A DNA stretch of 37,863 nt from Deltaproteobacteria bacterium (GTDB taxonomy: Bacteria > Myxococcota_A > Polyangia > Polyangiales > JADJMO01), in assembly GCA_025363655.1 (NCBI GenBank), contig JANYDK010000048.1, positions 1 to 37,863 on the forward strand, read 5' to 3'. A program made the position numbers and the translations under genes. Shown here piece after piece: positions 15,787-25,200 of the stretch. Position 1 is the first letter of the stretch; each line of letters starts with the position of its first letter. Below the pieces are notes generated by a model. It did not search any database. It had not been told where the DNA came from and saw only the letters and a program-made list of their open reading frames with translations.

Positions 15787-17598
15787 ATGGGGCGCGGGCA
15801 CGTCTTCGTCACGCAAGGGGACATCACGCTCCTCTCCGCCGACGTGGTCGCGTATTCGACCGACCGTTCGCTCAGCCTCGGCGGGCAGCTGACGTTTGCG
15901 TTCTTCACCAATCTGCCTGGTTTCGAGGCTCGTTATCGCGCGCTCTCGGCGACGATCGCGGCCAAGCCCGAGGACAAGCCGGTGGCGGGGAAGTGCTTCT
16001 TCCTCGAGACCTCGTCGGGAACGAAGCCGCGTGGCGTGGTCGTGGCGGTGGCCACTGGTGCGCGATCGCCACGCATCGTCCGAGCACGCGCGGCCGTCGA
16101 AGGAGCGCTGCGTTGCGCCATCGAGCACCTCGCGCGGCTCGAGGTGCCGAAGCCGTGGCGCATCGCCCTGCCCGCGTTTCTCACCGGCGATGGAGGCGCG
16201 CGGCACGATCGACTGGCGGTCGCCGAGCCGCAGGTGGAGAGCGCGCTCGAGTTCGTCGAGGACCACGAGGACATCGACGTCGTCTTCGTCACCTACACGG
16301 CGGCGACGTACCAAGTCTATCTCGAGGCGAGGCGGCGGGTACGAGCGACGCGTGCGCCGCATTCGAGCAGCTCACCGTCCGCGCACCCTGCGCTGGCTCC
16401 GCCGGAGGAGCTCGTCGAGTCGCTACGCTCCGGCGAGTGCGTGCTCTTCGTCGGCTCGGGAATTTCCGTGGGATCCGGTCTTCCCGGGTGGCCATCTCTG
16501 ATCGAAGAGCTGGCCGACGATCTCGGCATCGAGCGAGCGGCGCGCCGCGACGGGCTCGACTGGTTCCTCGATCTCGCACAGTGGTACCGAGAAGAGCGCA
16601 AACGACCGACCTTGGCGCGACGCATCGAGAGTCGCTTCTCCGCCGAGAGCACCGGCGCGAAGCCGACCCTCGCGCACTACCTGCTGACGTCGCTCCCGGT
16701 CCGCTATTGGATCACCACCAACTACGACGAGCTCCTCGAGCTCGCGCTCGATGCGCATCGGCGCCATCCGCAGAAGGTGGTGAGCGAACGCGACGTCGCG
16801 CGCACCGGCGGCCGCGACGGGTGCTACGTCGTCAAGTTCCACGGCGACGCGCCGACGCGGAGGGGCATCGTCATCAGCCGTGACGACTACGATCGCTTCT
16901 TCGACAAAAGGCCGGCGATGGCGCTCCTCCTCGAAGGGCTGCTCCTCAACCAGAGCTTCTTCTTCCTCGGATATGGCCTCCGCGACCCTGATTTCAGGCA
17001 GATTTATCATCGCATCGCGGTGATGTTGCGCGGGGCGAAGCGCTCGTCGTTCGCCACTACGTTCGAGTCGACGTCGACCCACGCGCACGCGCAGTGGCGC
17101 AAGAAGCACCTCGAGCTCATCGACGTGCCGGGCGAAGGTCCCGCCGACAAATCACGTGCGCTCGATCTCTTCCTCGATCGACTCGCCGAGGCCGTCGCCG
17201 ACGATCCGCGCCTCTTCCTCGCCGACGACGTCGAACGTCCGCTCGCGCCGCACGTCACGGCGCTTCGCGACGAGCTCTTGCGGAGCACCCACACACTCGC
17301 CGATGCCATCCTCCATGCCGCCGGCGCGAGCCCGAGCGAGGTGCGCACGCTCGCCGAGGTCCTTCGCTTCCTCACCGCGCGCGGCTGGCGGGGCGAGCAT
17401 CCGGGACAGCTCTCGACTTTGTTCTCCGCGCTCGCCGCCTATCCAGGACTGCGCAAGAGCGAACGCCACGACTTGCTGGTGGCCGCCCTCGGGCACACCG
17501 AGAGCGGCAGAGACGCCGAGGCCGTGCGGCAGATGATCGAGGCTTTGGAAGAGCCGAGACCGCCAGCAGGCAGACGGGCACCGCGCCCTGCGCGATGA
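15787..17598 (+). CDS. Macro domain-SIR2 fusion protein, putative NADase effector
   Basis: The protein has 603 residues from ATG 15787; TTG 15730 and GTG 15763 are less likely, because the macro fold begins right after this ATG. Residues 5-185 look like a divergent macro domain: VFVTQGDIT (GDIT at 11-14) and LPAFLTGDGG (128-137, the phosphate-loop region). The NAAN motif after strand 2 is replaced by AYSTD, so binding of an ADP-ribose-type ligand is more likely than hydrolysis. Residues about 205-430 are a SIR2 domain: GSGIS with SGLPGW (223-235), TTNYDE with Asn312, KFHGD with His352 and GYGLRDPDF (395-403). The catalytic Asn and His of SIR2 NADases are present. About 150 helical residues follow. 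Known SIR2 defence proteins (ThsA, DSR, SIR2-pAgo) deplete NAD+; the macro-first order is unusual. No TIR gene lies beside it. Pgi begins 32 bp downstream. Confidence 0.88.
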   Translation: MGRGHVFVTQGDITLLSADVVAYSTDRSLSLGGQLTFAFFTNLPGFEARYRALSATIAAKPEDKPVAGKCFFLETSSGTKPRGVVVAVATGARSPRIVRARAAVEGALRCAIEHLARLEVPKPWRIALPAFLTGDGGARHDRLAVAEPQVESALEFVEDHEDIDVVFVTYTAATYQVYLEARRRVRATRAPHSSSSPSAHPALAPPEELVESLRSGECVLFVGSGISVGSGLPGWPSLIEELADDLGIERAARRDGLDWFLDLAQWYREERKRPTLARRIESRFSAESTGAKPTLAHYLLTSLPVRYWITTNYDELLELALDAHRRHPQKVVSERDVARTGGRDGCYVVKFHGDAPTRRGIVISRDDYDRFFDKRPAMALLLEGLLLNQSFFFLGYGLRDPDFRQIYHRIAVMLRGAKRSSFATTFESTSTHAHAQWRKKHLELIDVPGEGPADKSRALDLFLDRLAEAVADDPRLFLADDVERPLAPHVTALRDELLRSTHTLADAILHAAGASPSEVRTLAEVLRFLTARGWRGEHPGQLSTLFSALAAYPGLRKSERHDLLVAALGHTESGRDAEAVRQMIEALEEPRPPAGRRAPRPAR

Positions 17599-17630
17599 CG
17601 CGCGAGTGGCGCTGCGATAGGTGAGACCCC

Positions 17631-19232
17631 ATGACGATGGATCTTCGCGCGCGGTGGGAGCGGTACACGAAGGAGCTTTGCGTCGTCCCCTCGGTCGGCC
17701 TCACGCTCGACGTCAGCCGCATGGGGCACGACGAGGCGTTCCTCGACCGGATGAAGGGGCCGATCGAGAAAGCCTTCGCCGACATGGAAGCCCTGGAAAA
17801 AGGGGCGATCGCCAACCCCGACGAGAAACGTCAGGTCGGTCACTACTGGCTGCGTGATCCCGAGCTCTCACCGAACGACGACATCCGTCGCGCGATCATG
17901 ACCACCGTCGGCCGCTGCCGCAGCATCGCCACCGGCATCCACGAAGGGCGCATGAAGGGGAGCACCGGCAAGAACTTCACCGACGTCCTCGTCATCGGCA
18001 TCGGTGGCTCGGCGCTCGGCCCGCAGCTGGCGACGAAGGCGCTCGGTACGGTGCCCGACAAGCTCGCCCTCTCGTTCTTCGACAACACCGATCCCGACGG
18101 GATGGACCTCGTGCTGACGCGCCTCGGCGCGCGCCTCGAGACGACGGTCGTCGTCGTCATCTCGAAGTCGGGCGGCACCAAAGAGACGCGCAACGGCATG
18201 CTCGAAGCGAAGGCCGCGATGCAGCGCGCCGGGCTCGACTACCCCAAGCACTTCATCGCCGTCACCGGCGAGGGCAGCGCGCTCGACAAACTCGCCATCG
18301 AAGAGGGCTGGTTCGCCCGCTTCCCGATGTGGGACTGGGTCGGCGGTCGCACGAGCGAGCTCTCCGCGGTCGGCCTCGTGCCGGCGGCGCTCCAGGGCAT
18401 CGACATCCAAGCGATGCTCGACGGCGCCAAAGACTGCGACGTCGCCACACGCGAGCGCGACTTCCGGAAGAACCCCGCCGCGCTCCTGGCGCTCATGTGG
18501 CACTTCGCCGGCGACGGTCGCGGCGCCAAGGACATGGTCGTCCTTCCCTACAAAGATCGCCTCGAGCTCTTCTCGCGCTACCTGCAGCAGCTGGTGATGG
18601 AATCGCTCGGAAAAGAGCACGATCTCGCGGGCAACGTCGTCCATCAAGGCATCGCGGTCTACGGCAACAAGGGCTCGACCGATCAGCACGCCTACGTCCA
18701 GCAGTTGCGCGACGGCGTGAAGAACTTCTTCGTCACCTTCATCGAGGTGCTGAAAGATCACGTCCGCCCCGATGCACCGGTGCTCGAGGTCGAGCCCGGC
18801 GTCACCTCCGCCGACTACCTCCAAGGCTTCTTCCTCGGCACGCGCGCTGCGCTCTACGAGAGCGGTCGCCCGTCCATCACCATCACCCTCGACGAGGTCT
18901 CCCCACGCGCGCTCGGCGTCCTCATCGCCCTCTTCGAGCGCGCGGTCGGCCTCTACGCCAGCCTCGTCGGCATCAACGCGTACCATCAGCCCGGCGTCGA
19001 AGCGGGGAAGAAAGCGGCGACCGAAGTCCTCGCGTTGCAGCCGAAGATCGTCGCCCACCTGACGGCGAACGAAGGTGGACACGACGCCGAGGCCATCGCC
19101 AAAGCGATCGGCTCGGCCGACGTCGAGACGATCTATAAAATCTGTATGCATCTCTCCGCCAACGCGCGCGGGGTGAGCAGGCACGGCGTCGATGGAGCGC
19201 CGGCCTGGAAGGCGACGTTCGCCAAGGAGTGA
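17631..19232 (+). CDS. pgi: Glucose-6-phosphate isomerase
   Basis: This 533-residue cytoplasmic enzyme interconverts glucose-6-phosphate and fructose-6-phosphate. Family landmarks are clear: [11 protein letters not shown] (sugar-phosphate site), [16 protein letters not shown] (SIS-type phosphate loop), [40 protein letters not shown] (signature region with the catalytic His) and GVEAGKKAA near the C-terminus. The length fits the family. A ribosome site (AGGTGAG) stands about 5 bases before ATG 17631. It follows the macro-SIR2 gene by 32 bp and is followed after 7 bp by the next gene, so the four genes 15787-20585 may share a transcript. Confidence 0.98.
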   Translation: MTMDLRARWERYTKELCVVPSVGLTLDVSRMGHDEAFLDRMKGPIEKAFADMEALEKGAIANPDEKRQVGHYWLRDPELSPNDDIRRAIMTTVGRCRSIATGIHEGRMKGSTGKNFTDVLVIGIGGSALGPQLATKALGTVPDKLALSFFDNTDPDGMDLVLTRLGARLETTVVVVISKSGGTKETRNGMLEAKAAMQRAGLDYPKHFIAVTGEGSALDKLAIEEGWFARFPMWDWVGGRTSELSAVGLVPAALQGIDIQAMLDGAKDCDVATRERDFRKNPAALLALMWHFAGDGRGAKDMVVLPYKDRLELFSRYLQQLVMESLGKEHDLAGNVVHQGIAVYGNKGSTDQHAYVQQLRDGVKNFFVTFIEVLKDHVRPDAPVLEVEPGVTSADYLQGFFLGTRAALYESGRPSITITLDEVSPRALGVLIALFERAVGLYASLVGINAYHQPGVEAGKKAATEVLALQPKIVAHLTANEGGHDAEAIAKAIGSADVETIYKICMHLSANARGVSRHGVDGAPAWKATFAKE

Positions 19233-19239
19233 TGCGGAC

Positions 19240-19824
19240 GTGGTCGACCCGAAGAAAGAAGCGGCGCGGCGCGGTGCGGAGGCGATGTTCGAGGCGGGCA
19301 AGGACGCCGCGCGCAAGCTCTACGACGACGTCACGCTGACCGACGAGGAGAAGAAGCGTCGCGAGGCGGCGCGTCTCCTCGCGCGGAAGCGCAAACGGCA
19401 GAAGTGGATCGCGATCGCCATCGCTGCCGTCGTCGCGCTCTTCGTGGTGATGGCGCTCGTCGCCAGCTATTGGCCCTACATTCTCGGCCTCGCGCTCCTC
19501 GGCGGGCTCGGGTGGCTCGGCTATCGACGGGTGCGCGGCGCGCTCGGAAAGAAAGCCGACGGCGGCGACAGTGCGGGAGACGAAGAAGCGCCGACCTCGG
19601 AGCGCACACGCGCCGCCGAGAAACCGACGAGGAAACTGAAGAGACCGGCGAGGCTCGATCCAGAGGACGAAGAAGAGGCGCCGGCGCCGCGTGCGAAGGT
19701 GCGCATCGAAGAGCCTGCGGAAGATCCGGCAGTCGTCGCAGCTCGCGTGGCGGCGAAGAACGCCGAGCGCGATCGGCAGATTGAAGACGAGTTGGCGGAG
19801 CTGAAAAGGAAGGCGAAGGAGTAA
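19240..19824 (+). CDS. Membrane protein with two helices and a charged C-terminal tail
   Basis: This encodes 194 residues from GTG 19240, preceded by AAGGAG about 10 bases upstream at the end of pgi; a frame open from 19192 inside pgi is not favoured. A charged, helical N-terminal part (about 1-55, ending ARKRKRQK) is followed by two hydrophobic helices (about 56-78 and 80-96). A long Lys/Glu/Pro-rich tail (about 100-194) with coiled-coil character ends in DELAELKRKAKE. No enzyme motif. Unknown, possibly a membrane anchor or scaffold. Tightly packed between pgi and the next gene. Confidence 0.82.
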   Translation: MVDPKKEAARRGAEAMFEAGKDAARKLYDDVTLTDEEKKRREAARLLARKRKRQKWIAIAIAAVVALFVVMALVASYWPYILGLALLGGLGWLGYRRVRGALGKKADGGDSAGDEEAPTSERTRAAEKPTRKLKRPARLDPEDEEEAPAPRAKVRIEEPAEDPAVVAARVAAKNAERDRQIEDELAELKRKAKE

Positions 19825-19856
19825 CCCTCCTGAGCGAGCGCCCGATCTTCAGCCGT

Positions 19857-20585
19857 TTGAACGGCCGGCTGCGCGTCGGTGCGAGCTTCTTCGCGCGCCG
19901 GGGCGTGATCGTGGACATCGAGAATCCACCGCGCGGCGTCGTCGATCACCTTGCCGACCTCGCCAACGACGACGTCGATCTGACGCGCGTCGCGCCCGCG
20001 GTCTTCGAATTCTTCGAGCGCACTGCCGACCTCGAGCTGCACGTGCGCACGCGTTGGCGGCTGCCCTTCTTCGTCCTTTACGCGATTTTTCGGCCAATTT
20101 TTGCCCTCTTTGGCCAACTGGTGTTGCCGCTACGCGAGGCGACGATTCGCACGCGGGTCTTCGCGCTCGCCGAAGGATGCGATGGCCGTCCGCGCGCGCG
20201 GGCGATCGTCCGCAGCTACGTGCCGACGGGCCGCACGATGCAGGCGATCGCCTACGCCGTACGCGAGGGCGAAGGACGGCGGGCGATGAGCGCGGCGTTT
20301 CCGCTCCCGCTCGGTCAACTGCTCGGCATCCTTCATCTCGAGCACGCCGGAGCCTCGGGCCTCGCGCTCACGTCGCACGTACCCGGCGCCGGAATCTGGA
20401 TGCGCTTCCTCGGGCTCGCGCTGCGCCTTCCGCTCGGCGAGCGCCTCGAGCTGCAGCCGGGGGGAGACGACGGCGCGCTGATCGAAGGTACGCACGAGCA
20501 ACGCATCTTCGGCATCCTCGTCGTTCGTCACGTCTATCGATTCTTCAGCCCTTCGGCGGAAGCTGCGCCGAGACGCCGATCATGA
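19857..20585 (+). CDS. Protein of unknown function, unusual start codon
   Basis: At least 242 residues are encoded from TTG 19857. There is no ATG or GTG between the in-frame stop at 19782 and this TTG. A CTG at 19830 would add nine residues (SERPIFSRL and so on) and has AGGAG eight bases upstream, so it may be the real start. The protein is mostly soluble with a hydrophobic, aromatic segment (FFVLYAIFRPIFALFGQLVLP, about 71-91), perhaps a membrane re-entrant or amphipathic helix, and no recognised family. It follows the membrane protein by 5-32 bp. The last 41 bases overlap the convergent gene at 20545, so the C-terminus (SAEAAPRRRS) is shared DNA. Confidence 0.75.
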   Translation: MNGRLRVGASFFARRGVIVDIENPPRGVVDHLADLANDDVDLTRVAPAVFEFFERTADLELHVRTRWRLPFFVLYAIFRPIFALFGQLVLPLREATIRTRVFALAEGCDGRPRARAIVRSYVPTGRTMQAIAYAVREGEGRRAMSAAFPLPLGQLLGILHLEHAGASGLALTSHVPGAGIWMRFLGLALRLPLGERLELQPGGDDGALIEGTHEQRIFGILVVRHVYRFFSPSAEAAPRRRS

Positions 20586-21354
20586 AGCCGCCCTCGATGC
20601 GCTTGTCGCCCTCGGTGAGCGGGATCGACAACTGGACGAATGGGCTGAAATCGAGGGCAACCACGCGATCGTCGCCGAACAGATATTGAAAACGCGGGAC
20701 GTGCCGGAGGAAGAGCTCGGTGTGATAGGCCGCGCCCTCCTCCTTCGGGTTGATGAGGACGAAGCCGACCTCCGGGAGGAGGGCGCCGATCACCGAGGGG
20801 AACGTGAAACGCCAATCCTTGCGGTGAATGACGCTGATCGGCGAGAGCGAGAGCGTGGTGGTGATGCCGGTGCCCGAGTGCGTCCGGTAGCTCGTGAGCA
20901 CGCGGAGCTCGAAGCCGTTCTCGTTGCCGATGACCGCGCCTGTCGGAATCGGACCGAAGCCCCGACGCAGGTCCTTCGGATCGCCGAAGAATCCCGAGCG
21001 ATCGTACGGCCCTCGGGCGCGCAATGAATAGGTGAGGCCGTAGAAACCGAAGGAGAAGAACGATCGACTGAACGTGAACGGCACCGAATAGCCGAGCTGA
21101 TGAACGAGACGCTCGTCCTTGCCGGAGTTGTCGCCGGGCACGTGACGATCGAGCGCGGGGTCTGGCGGTGGCGGTGGCGGTGGCGGTGGCGGAGGCGGAG
21201 GCGGAGGCGGAGGCGGAGGCGGAGGGAGGACATCACCGTTGCCGTTGCCCTGCCCGTTCTCGTTTCCGTTGCTCTGCGCACGCGCGGCGCCGATCGCCGA
21301 TTCATGGGTCGCCAAGACCAGAAGGCAGAAAGCGAGACGACGAGGACCATGCAT
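20545..21354 (-). CDS. Secreted protein with polyproline linker (paralogue of next gene)
   Basis: This is a 269-residue protein from ATG 21354 with a signal peptide ending near ARA-QS, an Asn/Gly/Glu stretch, 21 consecutive prolines (about 44-64) and a beta-rich domain. The domain contains SYRTHSGTGITTTLSLSP, KDWRFTFPSVIGALLPEVGF and DFSPFVQLSIPL. The same motifs occur at matching spacing in the protein at 21397-22179, so the two arose by tandem duplication. The alternating strands and aromatic girdle suggest an outer-membrane beta-barrel, with the Pro run as a rigid periplasmic spacer. No family name can be given. Its 3' end overlaps the convergent gene by 41 bp. Confidence 0.85.
   Translation of the reverse strand: MHGPRRLAFCLLVLATHESAIGAARAQSNGNENGQGNGNGDVLPPPPPPPPPPPPPPPPPPPPPDPALDRHVPGDNSGKDERLVHQLGYSVPFTFSRSFFSFGFYGLTYSLRARGPYDRSGFFGDPKDLRRGFGPIPTGAVIGNENGFELRVLTSYRTHSGTGITTTLSLSPISVIHRKDWRFTFPSVIGALLPEVGFVLINPKEEGAAYHTELFLRHVPRFQYLFGDDRVVALDFSPFVQLSIPLTEGDKRIEGGFMIGVSAQLPPKG
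21163..21225 (-). repeat. Hexanucleotide repeat encoding 21 prolines
   Basis: On the plus strand this reads (TGGCGG)x5, (AGGCGG)x5, AGG. Two sub-arrays differing by one base per unit point to two rounds of slippage expansion. Confidence 0.92.
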
Positions 21355-21396
21355 GGCGACTGCACGACAACGATCGTTGCCAACGCTGGCTTACGG

Positions 21397-22179
21397 TCAG
21401 AGGTCGGTCGACACGCCGAGCGCGAGGCCGACCTCGAAACGAGCATACTTTCGGGCTGGATTCGAATCGGAGGGCACCGACAGCTGGACGAACGGCGTGA
21501 CGTCGAGCGCCGTGATGCGATCTTCGCCGAGCAGGATTTGAAAGCGCGCCTGGTGACGAACGTAGATCTCGTCGTGCGTGGAGTCGCCCTGGTCCTTGGC
21601 GTGGACGAAGACGAAGCCGAACTCCGGCGCCAGCGCGCCGACGAGCGACGGGAAGGTGATGCGCCAGTCTTTGCGCCGCACGATGCTGACCGGCGCGAAC
21701 GCGAACGTCGTCGTCATCCCGTTGCCGGAGTGGGTGCGGTAGCTCTCGGAGAGCCGAAACTCGATGCCGAGCTCGTTTCCGAGGACTGCGCCGCTCGGGA
21801 ACGCACCGAACCCTTCGCGAGGGTCGTCTGGATGGCCGAAGACGCCTTGGCGCTCGTAGGGGCCGCGCACGCGGAGCGAATAGACGACACCGAAGCCCAC
21901 GGAAGAGAACGTCGAGTGGTAGGTCGACGGCGCGTCGAGGCCGAGCCGCTGCACGAAATAGTCGTCCCTGCGGCTCGGGTCGGCGTAGACGAAGGGACTG
22001 GGCAGAGGCGGCTCGACGACGGGAGGCTGCGGAGTCGGCGGCGGATTGCCGTTCGCGTTCGTCTTGTCGTTGGAGTTGCCGCCGGCACGCGCGACCGCCG
22101 TGACGCTCGTCCCCGTCGCGAGAAGAGCGAGGACGAGAATGCAGCGAAAAGGCGAGAAATGAAGACGATCGACGCTCAT
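21397..22179 (-). CDS. Secreted beta-rich protein (paralogue of 20545)
   Basis: The protein has 260 residues from ATG 22179; the frame open further upstream is a shadow of the helicase gene. The signal peptide ends near ARA-GG and is followed by an Asn/Pro-rich linker (PPPTPQPPVVEPPLP) much shorter than the Pro run of its neighbour. The domain carries SYRTHSGNGMTTTFAFAP, KDWRITFPSLVGALAPEFGF and ALDVTPFVQLSVP, colinear with the 20545 protein. Likely an outer-membrane or periplasmic beta-barrel-type protein of unknown role. It begins 50 bp after the helicase stop and ends 42 bp before its paralogue. Confidence 0.85.
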   Translation of the reverse strand: MSVDRLHFSPFRCILVLALLATGTSVTAVARAGGNSNDKTNANGNPPPTPQPPVVEPPLPSPFVYADPSRRDDYFVQRLGLDAPSTYHSTFSSVGFGVVYSLRVRGPYERQGVFGHPDDPREGFGAFPSGAVLGNELGIEFRLSESYRTHSGNGMTTTFAFAPVSIVRRKDWRITFPSLVGALAPEFGFVFVHAKDQGDSTHDEIYVRHQARFQILLGEDRITALDVTPFVQLSVPSDSNPARKYARFEVGLALGVSTDL

Positions 22180-22229
22180 CGAGCAGAGCACAACGAGCCA
22201 CCGCCTCTCGGCCTTACGCCCAGGGGCGC

Positions 22230-25200
22230 TCAGCTGAAGAGATCGTCGAGATCGTTGCGCGTCAGCTTCTTCATGCCCCCGGCATCTTCGCTGAGCACGG
22301 TGTCGACGAGCGCGCGCTTCTTCTGCGCCAGCTCGCCGATCTTCTCTTCGATGGTGCCCTTGGCGACCAGCCGATAGACGGTGACGACCTTGGTCTGACC
22401 GATGCGGTGCGCACGGTCGGTCGCTTGATCTTCGACGGCCGGGTTCCACCACGGATCGAAGTGGATGACGGTGTCGGCGCCGGTGAGGTTGAGGCCCATG
22501 CCGCCCGCCTTGAGCGAGATGAGGAAGACGGTGCAAGTCGGATCGTTCTGGAAGCGATCGACGCGCTCTTGGCGGTCTTTCGTCGAGCCGTCGAGGTACT
22601 CGTACTTGATGCCGTCGGCCTCCATCGCACGACGGATGAGCGTGAGCATCGAGACGAACTGCGAGAAGAGCAGCACGCGGTGGCCGCCAGCGTAGGCCTC
22701 TTGGATGAGCTCGCGGAGCGTCTCGAGCTTGCCACTGTCGGCGTCCCCGAACGCGCGCGGCAGCCCGAGGAGACGCGGATCGCAGGCCACCTGACGCAGA
22801 CGCGTGAGGGCGGCGAGGATTTGGATGTGCGCCTTCGCCATGCCGACGCGATCGACCTCGCCGAGCACCGAGGCGCGGACCTCTTGCAGCACTTGGCCGT
22901 AGAGCTTCGCTTGCTCCTCGGCGAGCTCGACCTGCGTCTCGATCTCGATCTTCTCCGGGAGGTCCTTGGCGACCTCTTCTTTCGTACGACGGAGAACGAA
23001 CGGGTGAATGGTCGCGCGCAGACGCGCCGCCGCCTTGCCGTCGCCGCGATCGATGGGGCCGGAATATCGCTGTTCGAAGCGCGCGAGGTCGCCGAGGAGG
23101 CCGGGGGAGACGAAGTCGAAGATCGACCAGATCTCGGAGAGTCGGTTCTCGATCGGGGTGCCGGTGAGCGCGAGCCTGCGTCCGGCGTCGAGCTTCTTCG
23201 CCGAGCGCGCCGTCGCCGACATCGGGTTCTTGATTTGCTGCGCTTCGTCGAGGATGGCGTAGGCCAGCTTCATCTTCGAGAGCTGCTCTTCATCGCGGCG
23301 GAGGAGCGCGTAGCTGGTGATGACGATGTCGTGCTCGGTCAGCTCTTCGACCTTCTCGTGACGATCGGCGCCGTGCCACGCCATCGCCTTCAGCGAAGGG
23401 GCGAACTTGTCGATTTCCTTCAGCCAGTTGGGGACGACGCTGGTCGGACAGACGATGAGGTTGACGGTGCGCTCGACCGTCTCCCCCGCTTCTTCGCGCT
23501 TTTTGCGGTCGTTCTTCAGGTGAAGGAGAAGCGCGATGGTCTCGAGCGTCTTGCCGAGGCCCATGTCGTCGGCGAGCACGCCGCCGCTGCCGAGCTCGTG
23601 GATGAAGCCGAGCCACGAGAGCCCCTGCTCCTGATACGGACGCAGCGTCGCCTTGAGGTTGCGCGGCTTCTTGACGTGATCGATGTCCTCGATGCCCTGC
23701 AGCTTGTCGAAGAGCTGCTTGGTGTCGGCGGCGATGGTCGAGCTGGCGACGTGGCCGAGCAGCTCTTGCACGCGACCGGCCTGCGAGAGCGGGATTTTTC
23801 CCTTGTTGCTCGACGCGAGGATCTCCGCCTGGCGCGCCAATACTTCTCGCACTTTGGCGGCGTCGATGCGGGCGAAGCTGCCGTCTTCGAGCTTCACGTA
23901 GCGACGACCTTCGGAGAGGCAGCGCGCCAGCTCGTCGGGCGGAACGGTGACGCCGCCGGCTTGGAAGGTGATCTTGAGGCCGAGCCAATCCATGCCGCTC
24001 GAGACCCGCGCGCGGGCGCCGACGTCTTCGGTGCGAACCTGGACGCCGACGAGATCGTCGGGGACGAAGAACTCCCACTCTTCGGGGAGCGCGCCGAGGC
24101 CTTCGGTCCAGAAGCCGATCGCGTCATCGCCGCGACAGACGAGACCCTTGCCCTCTTCGTCGGCGACGAAGCCGAGATCTCTGATCGCTTCGATGGCCTG
24201 TTGCTGACCGAGCACGTCGGCGCGTACGCAACGAGCCTTTTTTCCCGGTGCAGGCGGCGGGAGGACGAGAATCGGCGGCGACATCCCATCGGCGCGGACC
24301 TCGATCTCGGTCTCGCCGTACGCGGCCGAGAGTTGCACGCGCGCTTCGATGAGCTCACCGAACGCACGGAGCTTGAACGCGGGGGGAAGATCGACCTCGT
24401 CGGCGACCTCACCGAGCGTCGGCAGCTCGGCGCCGATCTCTCCGGCGATGCGCGGAATGACGTCGGAGAGGAGCGCCGGGAGACCTTCGAGCGGATATTG
24501 AATCTGCGGCGTGCGCCAGAGACGTTGCAGCCACGCCGGCGTCACGCGCATCTCGAGCGGACGGGCGATGCCCTCGGTGGTGTCGATGTGGAAGCCGGGC
24601 GCGCCTTCGAACCAAGCGCCATTTCCCAGTGAAAAACGGCGTCCATCGCTCTTGCGCTCGAAGCCGACTTTGACGACGACCATCTCTGCGCCGGCGTCGT
24701 GGTTGCGACGGGCGAGCTCGAGATCGAAGCGACCACGCAGCGGTTCGTCGGCCCAACGCAATTGCATCAGCGAAGGCTCGAGGAGCACGCGACGACCATT
24801 GAGCCTTGCCAGGAGATCGGCGGCGTCTTCACCGCGGAGCTCGAGCCCCCGGCGGATGTCGCCACGCTCGAGCCTCGCGAGGAGACGGAGCGCTTCGCGA
24901 TCGCCCGTCGGCGCCATCGCCTGCGTAGCGAGCGCTTCACTGGGGATGACCGGCGCACGCAGCGCGGGATCGATGACCACGACGTGCAGCGCCGAGGGCC
25001 GCACCGTCACGCGGTATTCGAGATCGGGAAATCCGTGGAGGGGAAGGTCTTCCGGCAACCACGCATCGAGCCCCGTACCAGCTGCGCCGATGCGTGCCGG
25101 CGTCGGCGAGGGCGGCGGAGCTGGCAGCGAGTTTCCGCGGCGGCCGCGACGAATGCGTCGGTTGCCGGCGTCGCCCGAATCACCCACGTAACCACCGCCG

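Noticed and set aside
15787-19232. Complete Thoeris system
   Set aside because: Only a SIR2/macro protein is present. No TIR-domain ThsB-like gene was found in the window, and the domain order differs from ThsA.
17868-19316. 482-codon minus-strand frame opposite pgi
   Set aside because: It is an antisense artefact of GC-rich codon bias. Pgi is unmistakable on the plus strand.
22407-24632. 741-codon plus-strand frame opposite the helicase
   Set aside because: It is a mirror frame with no recognisable domain; helicase motifs are on the minus strand.
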